A stretch of 64,000 bases of DNA. It comes from Sedimenticola selenatireducens. Its GTDB lineage: Bacteria; Pseudomonadota; Gammaproteobacteria; Chromatiales; Chromatiaceae. A program made the position numbers and the translations under genes. This document shows positions 63,762-64,000 of this stretch, in pieces (position 1 is the first letter of the stretch; each line of letters begins with the position of its first letter). The notes beneath the pieces were generated by a model that saw only the letters and a program-made list of their open reading frames with translations, was not told where the DNA came from and searched no databases. Location: the NCBI RefSeq assembly GCF_007625115.1, contig NZ_VMNH01000003.1:62001-126000 (forward strand). The letters run 5' to 3'.

Positions 63762-64000
63762 ATGAAAAAGTACATAAGAAAGGGGATGCAGCTACTACTG
63801 TCAACGGGGGTCGTGATCGGGCTTTCCGTCCAGGCTGCAGAAGTCGAACTTAAGGTGCATCATTTTTTGCCGGCACCTGCAACTGCCCACGCCAAGTTTA
63901 TTCAACCTTGGGCGGACAAGGTGATGAAAGAGTCCAATGGCAGGATTGATATAAAGATCTATCCGGCCATGCAGCTGGGTGGAAAGCCGCCACAACTTTT
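63762..64000 (+). CDS. TRAP transporter binding protein (DctP), N-terminal part
   Basis: 79 residues visible before the right edge. Signal peptide (MKKYIRKGMQLLLSTGVVIG...VQA|AEVELK) and the DctP start LKVHHFLPAPATAHAKFIQPWADKVMKESNGRIDI, then IYPAMQLGGKPPQL. Excellent GAGGAGG ribosome binding site. Very likely in one transcript with the aryl-CoA ligase, so its ligand may be an aromatic acid. Confidence 0.9.
   Translation, partial: MKKYIRKGMQLLLSTGVVIGLSVQAAEVELKVHHFLPAPATAHAKFIQPWADKVMKESNGRIDIKIYPAMQLGGKPPQL

Noticed and set aside
1-64000. CRISPR arrays, rRNA operons, prophage or transposase genes
   Set aside because: No spaced direct-repeat array, rRNA sequence, integrase, transposase or phage structural gene was recognisable on either strand.

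Overview
The window is an ordinary, gene-dense stretch of a gammaproteobacterial chromosome (moderate GC, about 93% coding). I see no rRNA, CRISPR array, prophage, insertion sequence or plasmid backbone. Two gene sets point to Gammaproteobacteria: rpsT/murJ-ribF-ileS-lspA, and fimU-pilVWXY1E facing fkpB-ispH, laid out as in Pseudomonas. Two TRAP transporter loci (one of the TatT-associated type), a benzoate-CoA-ligase-like enzyme under an apparent sigma-54 promoter, a PduO-type cobalamin adenosyltransferase and a Ycf46-type ATPase would fit a marine or sediment, perhaps sulfur-oxidising (Chromatiales/Sedimenticola-like) bacterium. That taxonomic refinement is inference only.

Layout. 0-7.1 kb: tail of a DUF748/AsmA-like gene, rpsT, then murJ, ribF, ileS and lspA. 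7.1-9.9 kb (minus): a tight five-gene operon of two DUF1538 membrane proteins (UmpAB-like antiporter), a PII-like protein, a CBS protein and ampD. 10.2-15 kb: a DUF1631 protein, FKBP isomerase, nadC, a tiny flagellar-rod-like gene and a secreted FKBP isomerase. 15-18.7 kb (minus): Ycf46-like AAA+ ATPase, EgtB/SUMF1-like protein and radical SAM protein. 18.9-24.3 kb: SafE/TauE-type membrane protein, an AAA+ regulator with no GAFTGA loop, and a PatZ-type lysine acetyltransferase divergent from a histone-deacetylase-family enzyme. 24.3-28.7 kb (minus): TRAP operon with TatT lipoprotein and cupin. 28.9-34.9 kb: bolA, ankyrin lipoprotein, DUF1820, fur, hisI, gloB, dihydroorotase and a tandem pterin-synthase-like protein. 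35-37.6 kb: palindromic repeats, a chemoreceptor and tRNA-Thr(CGT). 37.9-45.1 kb: type IV pilus minor-pilin operon. 45.1-57.1 kb: ispH, fkpB, cobalamin adenosyltransferase, three small or unknown genes, rimO, DUF2892 protein, APH/AAA kinase fusion, cupin, dusA, diguanylate cyclase and gltA.

57.2-64 kb: the part most likely to repay study. A translationally coupled operon encodes an RMD1/DUF155 membrane protein, a GNAT-peptidase C39 fusion and an RLAN-type ATP-grasp (RimK-like) ligase, probably making or attaching a peptide-like product. It is followed by a sensor-less sigma-54 activator. Next come two matching 17-bp dyads, a -24/-12 promoter, an aryl-CoA ligase and the start of a TRAP binding protein, which together read as a self-contained aromatic-acid uptake and activation unit.
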